Shown: positions 1 to 14,172 of the stretch, piece after piece
Layout: the number at the start of each line of letters is the position of its first letter
Numbering within the stretch: position 1 is the stretch's first letter
Source of the DNA: Arenicola marina
Lineage: Eukaryota; Annelida; Polychaeta; Arenicolidae
NCBI GenBank assembly: GCA_964019135.1
Contig: OZ025255.1
Span: forward strand, 27,467,188 to 27,531,187
Reading direction: 5' to 3'
DNA: 64,000 bases
Position numbers and translations under genes: made by a program
Notes under the pieces: generated by a model
What the model saw: the letters and a program-made list of their open reading frames with translations, nothing else
What the model was told of the DNA's origin: nothing
The model's database searches: none

Positions 1-2414
1 ATGGGGGTTAGCAGTGTATGTGGGTTAGCAGTGTATGGGGGTTAGCAGTGTATGGAGGTTAGCAGTGTATGGGGGTTAGCAGTGTATGGGGGTTAGCAGT
101 GTATGGAGGTTAGCAGTGTATGGAGGTTAGCAGTGTATGGGGGTTAGCAGTGTATGGGGGTTAGCAGTGTATGGGAGTTAGCAGTGTATGGGGGTTAGCC
201 GTGTATGGAGGTTAGCAGTGTATGGGGGTTAGCAGTGTATGGGGGTTAGCAGTGTATGGAGGTTAGCAGTGTATGGGGGTTAGCAGTGTATGGGGGTTAG
301 CAGTGTATGGAGGTTAGCAGTGTATGGAGGTTAGCAGTGTATGGGGGTTAGCAGTGTATGGGGGTTAGCAGTGTATGGGAGTTAGCAGTGTATGGGGGTT
401 AGCAGTGCATGGGGGTTAGCAGTGTATGGAGGTTAGCAGTGTATGGGGGTTAGCAGTGTATGGGGGTTAGCAGTGTATGGGAGTTAGCAGTGTATGGGGG
501 TTAGCAGTGTATGGGGGTTAGCAGTGTATGGAGGTTAGCAGTGTATGTGGGTTAGCAGTGTATGGGGGTTAGCAGTGTATGGAGGTTAGCAGTGTATGGG
601 GGTTAGCAGTGTATGGGGGTTAGCAGTGTATGGAGGTTAGCAGTGTATGGGAGTTAGCAGTGTATGGAGGTTAGCAGTGTATGGGGGTTAGCAGTGTATG
701 GGGGTTAGCAGTGTATGGGAGTTAGCAGTGTATGGGGGTTAGCAGTGCATGGGGGTTAGCAGTGTATGGAGGTTAGCAGTGTATGGGGGTTAGCAGTGTA
801 TGTGGGTTAGCAGTGTATGGGGGTTAGCAGTGTATGGGGGTTAGCAGTGTATGGGGGTTAGCAGTGTATGGGGGTTAGCAGTGTATGGGGGTTAGCAGTG
901 TATAGGGGTTAGCCGTGTATGGGGGTTAGCAGTGTATGGGGGTTAGCAGTGTATGGAGGTTAGCAGTGTATGGGGGTTAGCAGTGTATGGGAGTTAGCAG
1001 TGTATGGAGGTTAGCAGTGTATGGAGGTTAGCAGTGTATGGAGGTTAGCAGTGTATGGGGGTTAGCAGTGTATGGGGGTTAGCAGTGTATGGGGGTTAGC
1101 AGTGTATGGGGGTTAGCAGTGTATGGGGGTTAGCAGTGTATGGGGGTTAGCAGTGTATGGAGGTTAGCAGTGTATGGGGGTTAGCAGTGTATGGGGGCTA
1201 GCAGTGTATGTGGGTTAGCAGTGGGGGTTAGCAGTGTATGGGAGTTAGCAGTGTATGGGAGTTAGCAGTGTATGGAGGTTAGCAGTGTATGGGAGTTAGC
1301 AGTGTATGGAGGTTAGCAGTGTATGGAGGTTAGCAGTGTATGGGGGTTAGCAGTGTATGGGGGTTAGCAGTGTATGGAGGTTAGCAGTGTATGGGGGTTA
1401 GCAGTGTATGTGGGTTAGCAGTGTATGGGGGTTAGCAGTGTATGGGGGTTAGCAGTGTATGGGGGTTAGCAGTGTATGGGGGTTAGCAGTGTATGGGGGT
1501 TAGCAGTGTATGGAGGTTAGCAGTGTATGGGGGTTAGCAGTGTATGGGGGTTAGCAGTGTATGGAGGTTAGCAGTGTATGGGGGTTAGCAGTGTATGGGG
1601 GTTAGCAGTGTATGGGGGTTAGCAGTGTATGTGGGTTAGCAGTGTATGGGGGTTAGCAGTGTATGGGGGTTAGCAGTGTATGGAGGTTAGCAGTGTATGG
1701 GAGTTAGCAGTGTATGGAGGTTAGCAGTGTATGGAGGTTAGCAGTGTATGGAGGTTAGCAGTGTATGGGGGTTAGCAGTGTATGGGGGTTAGCAGTGTAT
1801 GGGGGTTAGCAGTGCATGGGGGTTAGCAGTGTATGGGGGTTAGCAGTGTATGGGGGCTAGCAGTGTATGGGGGTTAGCAGGGCATGGGGGTTAGCATTGC
1901 ATGGGGGTTAGCAGTGTATGTGGGTTAGCAGTGTATGGGGGTTAGCAGTGTATGGGGGTTAGCAGTGTATGGAGGTTAGCAGTGTATGGGGGTTAGCAGT
2001 GTATGTGGGTTAGCAGTGTATGGGGGTTAGCAGTGTATGGGGGTTAGCAGTGTATGTGGGTTAGCAGTGTATGGGGGTTAGCAGTGTATGGGAGTTAGCA
2101 GTGTATGGGGGTTAGCAGTGTATAGGGGTTAGCAGTGTATGTGGGTTAGCAGTGTATGTGGGTTAGCAGTGTATGGGGGTTAGCAGTGTATGTGGGTTAG
2201 CAGTGTATGGGGGTTAGCAGTGTATGGGAGTTAGCAGTGTATGGGGGTTAGCAGTGTATAGGGGTTAGCAGTGTATGTGGGTTAGCAGTGTATGTGGGTT
2301 AGCAGTGTATGGGGGTTAGCAGTGTATGGAGGTTAGCAGTGTATGTGGGTTAGCAGTGTATGGGAGTTAGCAGTGTATGGAGGTTAGCAGTGTATGGAGG
2401 TTAGCAGTGTATGG
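1..2414. repeat. 17-bp minisatellite, about 140 copies
   Basis: The stretch is a continuous tandem array of a 17-bp unit, GTTAGCAGTGTATGGGG, with point variants (GGAGG, GGGAG, GTGGG) and one shortened unit near 1220. It starts before the window, so its full length is unknown. The plus strand is G-rich with runs of four to five G followed by TTAG, so it resembles a degenerate telomere motif but is not TTAGGG. No gene is seen inside it, and it ends abruptly at a T-rich stretch. Confidence 0.97.
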
Positions 2415-4033
2415 GATTTTTCTCTCTTTTTAAAGTTATTATTCACAATGTGCGTATGACACAATGAAAAATGTTCGGAATATGTTAAGTGCAGAAAGAA
2501 ATCCTTGGTCGGGTCAAGCAGAACGTCGCTATTCACACCCCCCTCCCCCACCCCTTCTAGATATGGCCCGTCTTTACAAAGGGCAAAATAGGCATCCGTT
2601 AGCATCCGTAGGTGATGTGAAGACTTCCATTCCAATATATAATGTGCCCCTTACATAGGCGGCAGTCTAGACATACCGGCCCGGTATGCAGTCGTCTTCC
2701 AGGTACAAAACGCAACAGGTAATAGTCATTTCTTTACTATGAAGGTAGATAGATCTACGCCCGGTGAGGTAACGGGCGAGCACCGCCGAATGGCTATTTC
2801 TTGGAAGGGCCCTGCGGTAGTGATCCGTGACGACTATATATAATCAGCATATACAGATATATAAGCACACCGCCTACGTCGTGGAGGGGCGGAGTGGGTG
2901 GGGTGGGGTGTGCCGAGGGTTTCTGGCCCGCAATCACGGCGAGGGTGACGGGCATGCGTGCTGAGCTGGGGTGGGACCGGGGGCTGGGGCCGGGGGCCGG
3001 GGGCTGGGGCTGGAGACCTCGGGCGGATGGGATACCCGGTGAGAAGGAATGCCAGTTATTTCATGGGGTCGTGAACCTGTTCATTACAACCCTGCTTTCT
3101 GGGTTTCCCGCCAAAAGCGTTATAAATAGCGCCGACAAAGTCAGGTCATCGACGTGACCCCGCGGGGTAAGATTAAGACCCGTTGGGAGCAGTGCGAGGA
3201 GCAGGGAGGGTATGTGTGGGTGTCGTGGGGGTAGTGGGGGGGGGGAGACCCGGAGTCCCGGGAGAGAGGTAAAGGAAAGGTCGGGTTGGTCGGGGATGGG
3301 GGTCGGGAAAAACGCCAGGCGGGAAATACATCCGGGTGATAAAGCCAGAGATTTCCTGAGATATTCGAAAGCGCTTCCCGGATGGCACAAGGTGGAGGGA
3401 GGAGGGGTGGGGGGGTTTGTTGGTGGGGATAATCCCGCCACTGGAACAAAAGGGGAGAGCGGGGGAAATACGTAATAACTGATGGGCGCAAATTGTCCAT
3501 GTCAGTCTGAAATTGTGTGGCATATTGTGTGATAAAAAAGGATACGAGTTGCTGTGCTGCTGTACAAAATAAAAAAAGTCACACACCCCTCCTTTCTCCC
3601 CCCCCCCCTCCCCTCTCCACCTCCTTCCGCCGCCCCTCCCTCTCAGTCAAACATGGAGGGTGATGTGCAAAGGAAGCTCGTTTTTTTGTTTATCGGAGCC
3701 ATCAATGTCTACCCCTTACCCGCCCCTCCCCCTCCCCCCTCCCCTCCTCCCACATGTATGTGTGTGGTTGAGTCGTCGGGCGGGTTGTTAACAGGGCAGG
3801 CCGGAGGAAGACTCGCCGTGTTTGTCGGAGAGCTGCAGGTGTCCCCCACATGAAAGTGGTGCGTGACCCCAACAGGCATGCCTGGGTGACACTTGTCTCT
3901 CGGCCCGCTCTCAGGGGCGCAGGAAGTGATCGTCTGAGCGGGGGTTGGTGGGGTGGGGAGAGGCGGGATGAGAGGGGCGTTGGGGGGGGCGTTGGGGTGG
4001 GGAGAGGCGTACAGCGACTACACCTTGTAGGCC

Positions 4034-4092
<59 letters not shown>

Positions 4093-5540
4093 TATGATGT
4101 CTCTTCACTTTGGTGGACTTTCATCTGCATACCTTGGTATCAGGGTAAACTAAATTAACTAATTAAGGCTAAAGTCGAGCCGCACCTCATATCTAGCTAG
4201 TCTTCACCTAGTATACAAAATCACCCAATCAACTCCTATACAGATAGTATATATGTCCTTAAGTTTTCCTCACGTGAGCGGGTAACTCGCCTTCGGGGTC
4301 ACACACAGTGCGACCATTTGGCGGGAAAACACGGTTCGAAATCACAACGTGTCAAACCCTGTCGCACATGTATATGAGAAGCCAAGTTACACGTAAATAA
4401 GGAAATCTTATTTATAAGAACATAGGTGAAGCCAATTTACAAGAAACTGTGGGACGCCAATTTACATTATAAACAAATCTGGAAAGACAATTTACATTAT
4501 AAACAAAATATGGGAAACTAATTTATAAGAAACTATGGGAAGCCAATTATTGGCAAACTGCACCGATATATACGGCTGAAGTGTTGCACGAAGCAGCACC
4601 AACGCAAGCCCAGAACCCATGAATTTCCCCAACTCTCTCATAGATATCGTCATGCAGTCGCCACAGTCAGGCGTTTTGCCTGTCTTATCGGATGTAAATA
4701 TAGCTTCTGTAGTGCGGGATATCTTCCTTAGACGGGGGTGGGTGGGGGGGGGGGGGGGCAACTTTTCCGATCACCGCTATTGGCATCCAGGAATTCTTGG
4801 ATATGCTCAATATAGCTGCTGGGGATCGTTATCCCTACAGTTCGTGGTTTAACGCGAAAACCCTTTCCCTATTTACCGCGATCCGTTATAGCAGTGAATT
4901 CCGCGATATTCGCAATTTTGTCTGTTTTTTTCGCGCCCAGTCTTGAACAGACCTCATCTTGGAGATTCGATATTAGTCTCCCTAATTCTTGGGGATTCGC
5001 GATTCAGAGTGGGTATCCCCCCCCCCCCCCCCACCACCCTCCTGGTGAGACTGTATAGTGCCAGACTGTCAAAGCCCTCCACAACAAAGTGACCGTCTTT
5101 TAACGCAGACGCAATCACGTCTGTTGTTAGCGACGTCCGGAAAGACTAATGTTATATGTCAGGGTAGCAAAAAGTGACAGTCCCTTTGGAAATATCTTTG
5201 AAAGTTGTTTCTCCATCCGTGGGAAAGATGCCGGGGAAAACATGCAAGTACTTAAGACGCTAGCTGGGATGGGATGTGTCGGGATTTGTTATAGGGAGTG
5301 GGCGGTGGGGTGGGAGAAGGGGTGAGGAAGAGATTGTATGTGTGGCGGGCAATGATGGTTAACGTTTTGGGTAGACAGGGCAGAGGAGGAAAGAGGAGTA
5401 AGGGGGGAAGGGGGGGAGGGGGCAGAAGTGGGAGGGGGTGGGAGGGCGGCGGGGAGGGGGCAGATTCTGATGGGACAGGTCTTCCCGGAGGAGGCACCGA
5501 TGTCGACCAGACATGACGAACACCGGCCGGGACCGGTGAC
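2415..5540. other. non-coding region with homopolymer tracts
   Basis: No convincing gene was found here. It holds poly-C and poly-G runs, pyrimidine-rich stretches near 3580-3740, an (AT)n run and GC-rich patches. The open frames in it are low-complexity proline or glycine readings of these tracts. Confidence 0.6.
4036..4086. repeat. (AT)n microsatellite
   Basis: About 50 bp of perfect alternating AT, a simple-sequence repeat. Confidence 0.97.
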
Positions 5541-7160
5541 GGCGCACCGCGACACCGTAACCATGGGCCGCACCATGACACGGTAACCATGGGCCGCACC
5601 ACGACACGGCAACCATGGGCCGCATTGCGACACGGTAACCATGGGCCGCACCGCGACACCGTAACCATGGGCCGCACCGCGACACGGCAACCATGGGCCG
5701 CACCACGACACGGCAACCATGGGCCGCACCGCGACACAGTAACCATGGGCCGCACCACGACACGGCAACCATGGGCCGCATTGCGACACGGTAACCATGG
5801 GCCGCACCGCGACACCGTAACCATGGGCCGCACCGCGACACGGCAACCATGGGCCGCACCACGACACGGCAACCATGGGCCGCACCGCGACACAGTAACC
5901 ATGGACCGCACCACGACACGGCAACCATGGGCCGCATTGCGACACGGTAACCATGGGCCGCACCGCGACACCGTAACCATGGGCCGCACCGCGACACGGC
6001 AACCATGGGCCGCACCACGACACGGCAACCATGGGCCGCACCGCGACACAGTAACCATGGGCCGCACCACGACACGGCAACCATGGGCCGCATTGCGACA
6101 CGGTAACCATGGGCCGCACCGCGACACCGTAACCATGGGCCGCACCGCGACACGGCAACCATGGGCCGCACCACGACACGGCAACCATGGGCCGCCCCGC
6201 GACACAGTAACCATGGGCCGCACCACGACACGGCAACCATGGGCCGCATTGCGACACGGTAACCATGGGCCGCACCGCGACACCGTAACCATGGGCCGCA
6301 CCGCGACACGGCAACCATGGGCCGCATTGCGACACGGTAACCATGGGCCGCACCGCGACACCGTAACCATGGGCCGCACCGCGACACGGCAACCATGGGC
6401 CGCACCACGACACGGCAACCATGGGCCGCACCGCGACACAGTAACCATGGGCCGCACCACGACACGGCAACCATGGGCCGCACCACGACACAGTAACCAT
6501 GGGCCGCACCACGACACCGTAACCATGGGCCGCACCATGACACAGTAACCATGGGCCGCACCACGACACGGCAACCATGGGCCGCACCATGACACAGTAA
6601 CCATGGGCCGCACCACGACACGGCAGCCATGGGCCGCACCATGACACACTAACCATGGGCCGCACCACGACACGGCAACCATGGGCCGCACCGCGACACG
6701 GTAACCATGGGCCGCACAACGACACGGTAACCATCATCCGCACAACGACACGGTAACCATGGTCCGCACCACGACACGGCAACCTTGGGCCGCACCCCGA
6801 CACGGTAACCATCGTCCGCACAACGACACATAACCATGGGCCGCACCGCGACGCGGTAACCATGGGCCGCACCACGACACCGCAGCCATGGGCCGCACCC
6901 CGACACGGCAGCCATGGGCCGCACCACGACACGGCAGCCATGGGCCGTACCACGACGCGGTAACCATGGGCTGCACCACGACACGGCAGCCATGGGTCGC
7001 ACCACGACACAGTAATCATTGGCCGCACCACGACACGGTAACAATGGGCCTCACCGCGACACCGTAACCATGGACCGCACTGCGACACGGTAACCATTGC
7101 TCGCACCACGACACGGTAACCATGGGCCGCACCATGACATGGTAACCATGGGCCGCACCA
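5540..7160. repeat. 26-bp GC-rich minisatellite with 156-bp higher-order unit
   Basis: Roughly 60 tandem copies of a 26-bp unit whose core is CCATGGGCCGCACC followed by a variable GACAC part. A marker variant (GCATTGCG in place of GCACCGCG) recurs at 5621, 5777, 5933, 6089 and 6245, exactly 156 bp (six units) apart, then once more after 78 bp. Copies therefore spread in blocks of six. The unit length is not a multiple of three and lacks stops, so all three minus frames stay open for hundreds of codons. These readings are periodic and are not treated as genes. Confidence 0.96.
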
Positions 7161-9515
7161 TGGTATGGCAATGACGCCTGATGGTATGGCAGTGACGTCT
7201 GATGGTATGGCAGTGACGCCTGATGGTATGACAGTGACATCTGATGGTGGGTCAGTGACGCCTGATGGTATGGCAGTGACGCCTGATGGTATGGCAGTGA
7301 CGCCTGATGGTATGGCAGTGACGCCTGATGGTATGGCAGTGACGCCTGATGGTATGGCAGTGACGCCTGATGGTATGGCAGTGACGTCTGATGTATGGCA
7401 GTGACGCCTGATGGTATGGCAGTGACGCCTGATGGTATGGCAGTGACGCCTGATGGTATGGCAGTGACGCCTGATGGTAGGCTAGTGACGCCTGATGGTA
7501 TGGCAGTGACGCATGATGGTAGATCAGTGACGCCTGATGGTACGGCAGTCACGCCTGATGGTATGGCAGTCACGTCTGATGGTATGGCAGTGACGCCTGA
7601 TGGTATGGCAGTGACATCTGATGGTGGGCCAGTGACGTCTGATGGTATGTCAGTGAAGCCTGATGGTATGTCAGTGACTCCTGATGGTAGGCTAGTGACG
7701 CCTGATGGTATGGCAGTGACGCCTGATGGTATGGCAGTGACATCTGATGGTGGGCCAGTGACGTCTGATGGTATGTCAGTGAAGCCTGATGGTATGTCAG
7801 TGACTCCTGATGGTAGGGTAGTGACGCATGATGGTAGGCCAGTGACGCCTGATGGTATGTCAGTGACGCCTGATGGTATGTCAGTGACTCCTGATGGTCG
7901 GGCAGTGACGCCTGATGGTATGGCAGTGACGCATGATGGTATGGTAGGCCAGCGACGCCTGATGATATGGCAGTGACGCCTGATGGTATCTCAGTGACTC
8001 CTGATGGTAGGCCAGTGACGCATGATGGTAGGCCATAGACGCCTGATGGTAGGTCAGTGACGCCTGATGATATGTCAGTGACACCTGATGGTAGGCAGTT
8101 ACTCCTGATGGATTGGCAATGACGCCTGATGATAGGGCAGGGACGCCTGATGGTATGTCAGTGACGCCTGATCGCAGGTCAGTGACGCCTGATTGTATTT
8201 TAGTGACGCCTAATGGTATGGCAACGACGCCTGATGGTATGGCAGTGACGTATGATGGTATGTCAGTGACGCCTGATGGCAGGTCAGTGACGCCTGATGG
8301 TATGGCAGTTACGCCTGATGGTTTGTCAGTGACGCCTGATTGTATTTTAGTGACGCCTGATGGTAGGCTAGTGACGCCTGGTGGTATGGCAGTGACGCAT
8401 GATGGTAGGCCAGTGACGCCTGATGGTATGTCAGTGACGCCTGATGGTATGTCAGTGACTCCTGATGGTCGGGCAGTGACGCCTGATGGTATGTCAGTGA
8501 CTCCTGATGGTCGGGCAGTGACTCCTGATGGTATGGCAGTGACGCCTGATGATATGTCAGTGACACCTGATGGTAGGCAGTGACTCCTGATGGATTGGCA
8601 ATGACGCCTGATGATAGGGCAGGGACGCCTGATGGTATGTCAGTGACGCCTGATGGCAGGTCAGTGACGCCTGATTGTATTTTAGTGACGCCTAATGGTA
8701 TGGCAATGACGCCTGATGGTATGGCAGTGACGTATGATGGTATGTCAGTGACGCCTGATGGCAGGTCAGTGACGCCTGATGGTATGGGAGTTACGCCTGA
8801 TGGTTTGTCAGTGACGCATGATGGTAGGCCAGTGACGTCTGATGGTATGGCAGTGACGCATGATGGTAGGCCAGTGACGCCTGTTGGTATGATTGACGCC
8901 TTATGGTGTGGCAGTGACGTCTGATGGTGGGTCAGTGACGTCTGATGGTGGGTCAGTGACGCCTGATGGTATGCCAGTGACATCTGATGGTATGTCAGTG
9001 ACGCCTGGTGGCAAGTCAGTGACATCTGATGGTGGGTCAGTGACGCCTGATGGTAGGCCATTGACGCCTGATGGTGGGTCAGTGACGTCTGATGGTGGGT
9101 CAGTGACGCCTGATGGTAGGCCAGTGACGCCATGGTGGGTCAGTGACGTCTGATGGTGGGGCAGTGACGCCTGATGGTATGACAGTGACATCTGATGGTG
9201 GGTCAGTGACGCCTGATGGTATAACAGTGACATCTGATGGTGGGTCAGTGACGCCTGATGGTAGGCCAGTGACGCCTGATGGTATGGCAGTGACGCCTGA
9301 TGGTATGGCAGTGATGCCTGATGGTATGGCAGAGACGCATGATGGTATGGCAGTGACGCCTGATGGTATGGCAGTGACGCCTGATGGTACGGCAGTGACG
9401 CCTGATGGTACGGCAGTGACGCCTGATGGTATGGTAGTGACGCATGATGGTAGGCCAGTGACGCCTGATGGTACGGCAGTGACGCCTGAAAGTATGGCAG
9501 TGACGCCTGATGGTA
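7160..9515. repeat. 21-bp minisatellite (heptapeptide-periodic), about 110 copies
   Basis: Tandem 21-bp units that read on the plus strand as MAVTPDG-like heptapeptides, with many variants (MSVTPDG, RPVTPDG, GSVTSDG). The array begins directly at the end of the 26-bp array. Internal block duplications are visible: a 126-bp offset copy near 7612 and 7738, and a block near 8111 repeated near 8593 (482 bp apart). Occasional single-base changes in spacing break the reading frame, and no flanking exon signals were found, so it is called a repeat and not a gene. Confidence 0.95.
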
Positions 9516-9519
9516 ATAC

Positions 9520-12500
9520 ATGTATTATATCATAATATACAACAAGTATATGTGTCGAGGTCCGGGAACACTAGTATTGTTAATTCTGTATGATTGGAGT
9601 ATATTATTACTACGGCCCCAGCCTTTCACAGCAGATTCCCCCTTGCCCCCCCCCCCCCCCCCCCACTCCCCGCTATTACTCGTTGTGATGACGTCATCGT
9701 GCCCCACAGGCGCCGTCACCGGTCCCGCCTGGTCATGTGTCTAGGCGTTCCGTGCACTGAGCGTGGAGGCAGCGCTCCCAGGGACAACCTCGAATTATGG
9801 CCCGGAGACCTTTCGGGATCTAACGCTTCTGGGCTAAAGTCTATGCGAACGTGTTAATCTGGAACCGGTGACTCAGGGAAGCTAGAGTGAGAGCCCCGGG
9901 TGGGGGCGGGGGGGGGGGGGTGGAGAAGGGGCGGGGTGGATGGTGTGGAAGGGGCGGGTTGGATAGTGGGGAAGGGGCGGGGTGGATAGTGGGGAAGGGG
10001 CGGCTACTGAACGACAGTGTTCACTTCGAGTGTGAGAACAGGGACGCCTTGGAACCTCTGAGTAGAAAACTGGATGCCACCCCTAACCCCCCAGACCCCC
10101 TTGCCCACCCAAAAAAACACACACAAGGACTGGGAGAATGACTCGAACATTGTGGTATGCCGCGAATCTAGCGGACAAAGTACATCTAGCCTTAGGTACC
10201 ATAGCGTGGACACGTTGGGGAAAGACATTGATAAAGTAAGTGTAAAGACGTCCCTCTTCCCCCCGAATATAAAGAACCGCCACCTTAATCCTCCCATCGC
10301 AAGATTTTTGAAAGAGTGTGGAGAACGTTTTCGTCTTTACATACGTAAAAAGACCCCCCCCCCTGATTTGTCGGTTTTACATCAAGGCGATTGCCCTCAC
10401 CCCGTTCATTCTGCAAGCTCAAGGGTCGAGATTAGATCCTTTAATTTACTAAATGAAACAACACCTTTAATTATGTATTTTAATCCCCTTGGATATTCTT
10501 GAATTTATGATATTAATTTTTGACATTTCGACCTTTCTGGGCAATGTAGATGCCAATGCCAATCTTGAAGGCTTCACTAAACCGCTCCCTCCCCCCACCC
10601 CCACCCGCGCCCCCGCCCACCGGGGCTTTAGGTCCTGGATTCGCAGTCTGAATCCGATCCGGACCAGAACGGGAGCCAGGCATGCAATGCCGGGAACCAG
10701 CTTGTTGCCTCCCTGCTACCGCCGGTGCCAGACCCCCCACCGCTCCCCCCCACACCATCCCTGCCCCAACCGGGAGAAAGCGAAGGTCATGACCCCGCCA
10801 AGGACCCCTTGGGGTTTGGTTCCTTCCCGCCTCTTTGGCTTTCAAGCTGGTGTGTTGTCTCAAGGGGCACCTTACGATTTGACACCACCTTAACACAGAC
10901 AGTCGCAGGGGTCACGTACGAACCACAATCACCGGGCGGCAAAGTGCATGTGCCCGCCGTGTGTAGTCCTCCCAAGCGGAAGATTTAGGATTTGGGTTAA
11001 GCTTGAGTTAGATGCGGGGTGTCGGGGGGATCATCGACTTCCATGAGAACAACAATGTGTACCGAAAGTGTTGGAGTCATTGCGAAAATAAAGAAACGCT
11101 GTTCATGTTGAGGGAAGACGATAAAATTGTATGTATATTATTATGTATCCTCTCAAAATTCGACCCACCACCTACCTTACAACAATTATGCGTACGTCTC
11201 TATGCATATATATATATTTATATATCACTTCGGGTGGAGACTGGACTCGCCGCCGAACCAGTTGCCATTCTTCACCTCCTACCCCCCACCCCCCCCCGGT
11301 GCCCCGGGACCTATTTAGCGGGTGATTTTCTTCCAGTCATCGTGTTGGTCAGTCGGTTTACGAACGGTGTCGTAAATTAAGGTGATTATCCCATTTATAA
11401 GGATGTGTTATCACTAAAACTACCGACGCCCTTTATGTATGACTGCGTTGCTAATATAATGAACATGTTTCAGTTTTTATCGAAGACGCAAGGCGTTAAA
11501 TAACTGCCAAATAACCTGGCGTGTCTGGGGGGGAGCGGGGAGCACAATGACGCGTAAGGAGAGGAGCCGATATATTCCATATTGATAAGACGTTAATTCC
11601 CATTTACCCACCGATTAGTGCATCTAAGATGAATCGTGCCACCTTACGTCCCCCCCCCCCTCCCCCCCAACCCCAGGCGACACCCGGACTCATACGCCTA
11701 GGAAGCGGGATGCAGTAGTACACGCGTTTGCCGCAGACACGTATCTCATAAAGTTAACTAGCAATAAGTATTGGGATAAAGGGTGGGAATGTGTGATTAA
11801 TGCGCCCCCTGTGGGAGGAGATTCCGGGGCTGCCACCAATCAACGCCTGACACGCACCAGACGGCCAGCGACAGCCTCTTCTTGTTTCATAAACAGGTTT
11901 GACCTTCCGCGCGGGATGTCAGTTTCACATTCAGGACGCGGGCGAGCGGGCAGACGATAGCTCTGTCGGGCGATGGCGGGAAAGGGGAAGGGGGTGGGGG
12001 TAGGGGTGGGAGTCAACAGGAGAAGAGTCGACACGTGTTAGCCAATGTTGGGAATCCAGTGAAGTGGGTGGGGGGAGGTGGTTCGGATAGAGGGGATGAG
12101 GCGGGGAAACAGGGGTGAGGGGAGGGATTGAGGGAATTGGTGGTAAACTGAACAGACCCTGGGAGTCAAAACTCGGTCGGTGGAATGGCAGCAAGCGGAT
12201 CAGCGGGGTCAACCGGGGGGGGGGGGGGCGGCGGGGCGGGGAGGTACGGAGACTGGGGCTGGGTCGCATCTGGGTGCCAGAGGGAGGACACGAGATAACC
12301 CGAAGACGCCCACTTCTGGGAACGAGGCGTGGATGGCGTTCTCATCCAGCTATAATCAGTCGTCTGCCTAGTCACTGGTCGGCCATTCGAGCTGTCGTGT
12401 CCACCCCGTGTAAACAGTGCTGTCATCAGGTTTATACGCAACAAGTAAAGCCAGTGGAGGAACACAAACAATGCCAGGGCGGCGGTGCTGTAATGCCGAT

Positions 12501-14172
12501 TAATCACTTTACCAGAGAGATTAACGTTGGCGACGAAACATATAAAAGTTATCCTAGTGGATTTGTTTTTAAAACCAGACCTACATTTCGTATTTCTATC
12601 CGGTTAAAGTGCAAGACGCCGTACGTAGAGTATGCGAATTAAACAACTTATATTTGATCGGAAATTGAAGAAATCTCGGTGACAGAGATCCTCGATTTGA
12701 CCGTAAATATATTTGTTGCTTTCCTGATATACTTGAAACTGATATATGTTTATCAGTAAGAAGATAGAATGGTAACCCCATTACCTAGCTCTCCTTAGAC
12801 CCCTCCAACCCCCAACCCCAACCTACCCTCAACTTTTTATATATAATAGCTTCTCAGATAACGTGCCACAAGGGGCGGCGGCATTTTTTCGCTCTGGTAT
12901 TTTAAAGATTAGTTCACTACCCTGGAATTTATATCGCTGTTGTCGCGCCGGTCTTTTTTTTTGGGGGGGGGGGGGGGGGGGCAGAGAAAATGTATGCCAC
13001 GTGTTTTAGAGTGTTGAGAGACATGAGGTGCGTGTGGTGGCGGGCGGTGGGGATATAATACTGGTATGCACGACCTTAAAACGGTTTTATTATTGGTCGC
13101 GAGTGAGTCACGCTATACAGAACTTCCAGGAACCACCACCACCCGATCCAGACACGACTTTTAATATCCAGACAGCGGGTTTGGGTGTATGTATGTGTGT
13201 GTGGGAGGGTGGGGAAGAGGGTGGCAGACAAGGCACCATCTGTCATGTGACAGCCAGGCCACCGCGAAGCCCCGTTGGGATACCCGTGGGAACAGTGGCT
13301 GTCAGACAGCGGGAAACTGTGCATGGATCTCTCCAGTGAGGGGAAGTGGGGGGGGGGGGGGGGCAGTCACACAGGAACGGGTGCCGCATGGTAGTTCCAG
13401 GGGTTCCTAGACTTAAACCAGAGGTTCGGGAGCGCCCTTTGCGCACCCCCTCCCCTCTCCCCCTCCACCATGTCGCCACCTACCCGCGCCCACCGCCACC
13501 CCCCCCCACCTTATTCCCGCAAAGATGCCCCCGGGAGAAGCGTTGAGGGTGAGTGGACAGTTCTTGTCGTCAAGTGAGGTTAGGCTGCTGGGGATGGGTG
13601 GAGGGGGTCGAGGCCCGGACTCAGACAGGATCAAAGAGGCCGATAACCCCGCTACTTTAAACGACGAACTGGATCAGATCTCAGTGGCCACGGAAGAGCC
13701 TACTCACATTTCGCGGATGTGACGCATCAGAAGGTAACGACCACACTTTATCAAGGAAAGGAAAAGATAATTCGTAGTGAAACATAAGATCACAATTTGA
13801 ATGAAAAAAAAAAATCACATATTCACGTTAAAATCGTCGGCCTATCGCAATGTCGCGGAGGTAGCACCCGAAGCTGGCATGTGCCCTTAATTAGGGGTTT
13901 AAATGTAACACAATGATTACGTAAATCTTTAATTCAAAATGCTAAATAAAGCAGAGAACTATCTGATTTCCACAGATCTAGTAACGCAGCTGTGGAGATG
14001 TTCCTGTGAGATCAAAGAAGAATCCCAGTGACTAATTTATGTAAGTCTATTGAGAATTTAACATTTGAGTTCATACAATTTAAGCATGCAACGAAAATAC
14101 AATGTAACACCACTTGTGCAGTTTGATTTGTTTATTGTCAATATGCTCTACATAATCTGTTTCCCAATACAG
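9520..14172. other. non-coding region
   Basis: No gene could be supported. The region has poly-C and poly-G runs (near 9645, 9906, 11650, 12220, 12960 and 13350) and GC-rich patches whose open frames are proline or glycine low complexity. Short exon-like pieces at about 13680-13735 (followed by GTAACG) and 13979-14030 could be upstream exons of the candidate gene at 14173, but their frames are not convincing. Confidence 0.5.

Noticed and set aside
1-2414. CRISPR-like or telomeric array
   Set aside because: There are no spacers between units, and the unit is not a true telomere repeat; it is a plain minisatellite in an animal genome.
3061-4158. Overlapping proline- and glycine-rich open frames
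   Set aside because: They come from poly-C/poly-G tracts and the AT repeat and differ in every frame.
5252-7109. Very long open frames (up to 606 codons) in several frames of 5.25-7.1 kb
   Set aside because: They are periodic readings of the 26-bp minisatellite, open in all three minus frames because the unit lacks stops; no splice or start context supports a gene.
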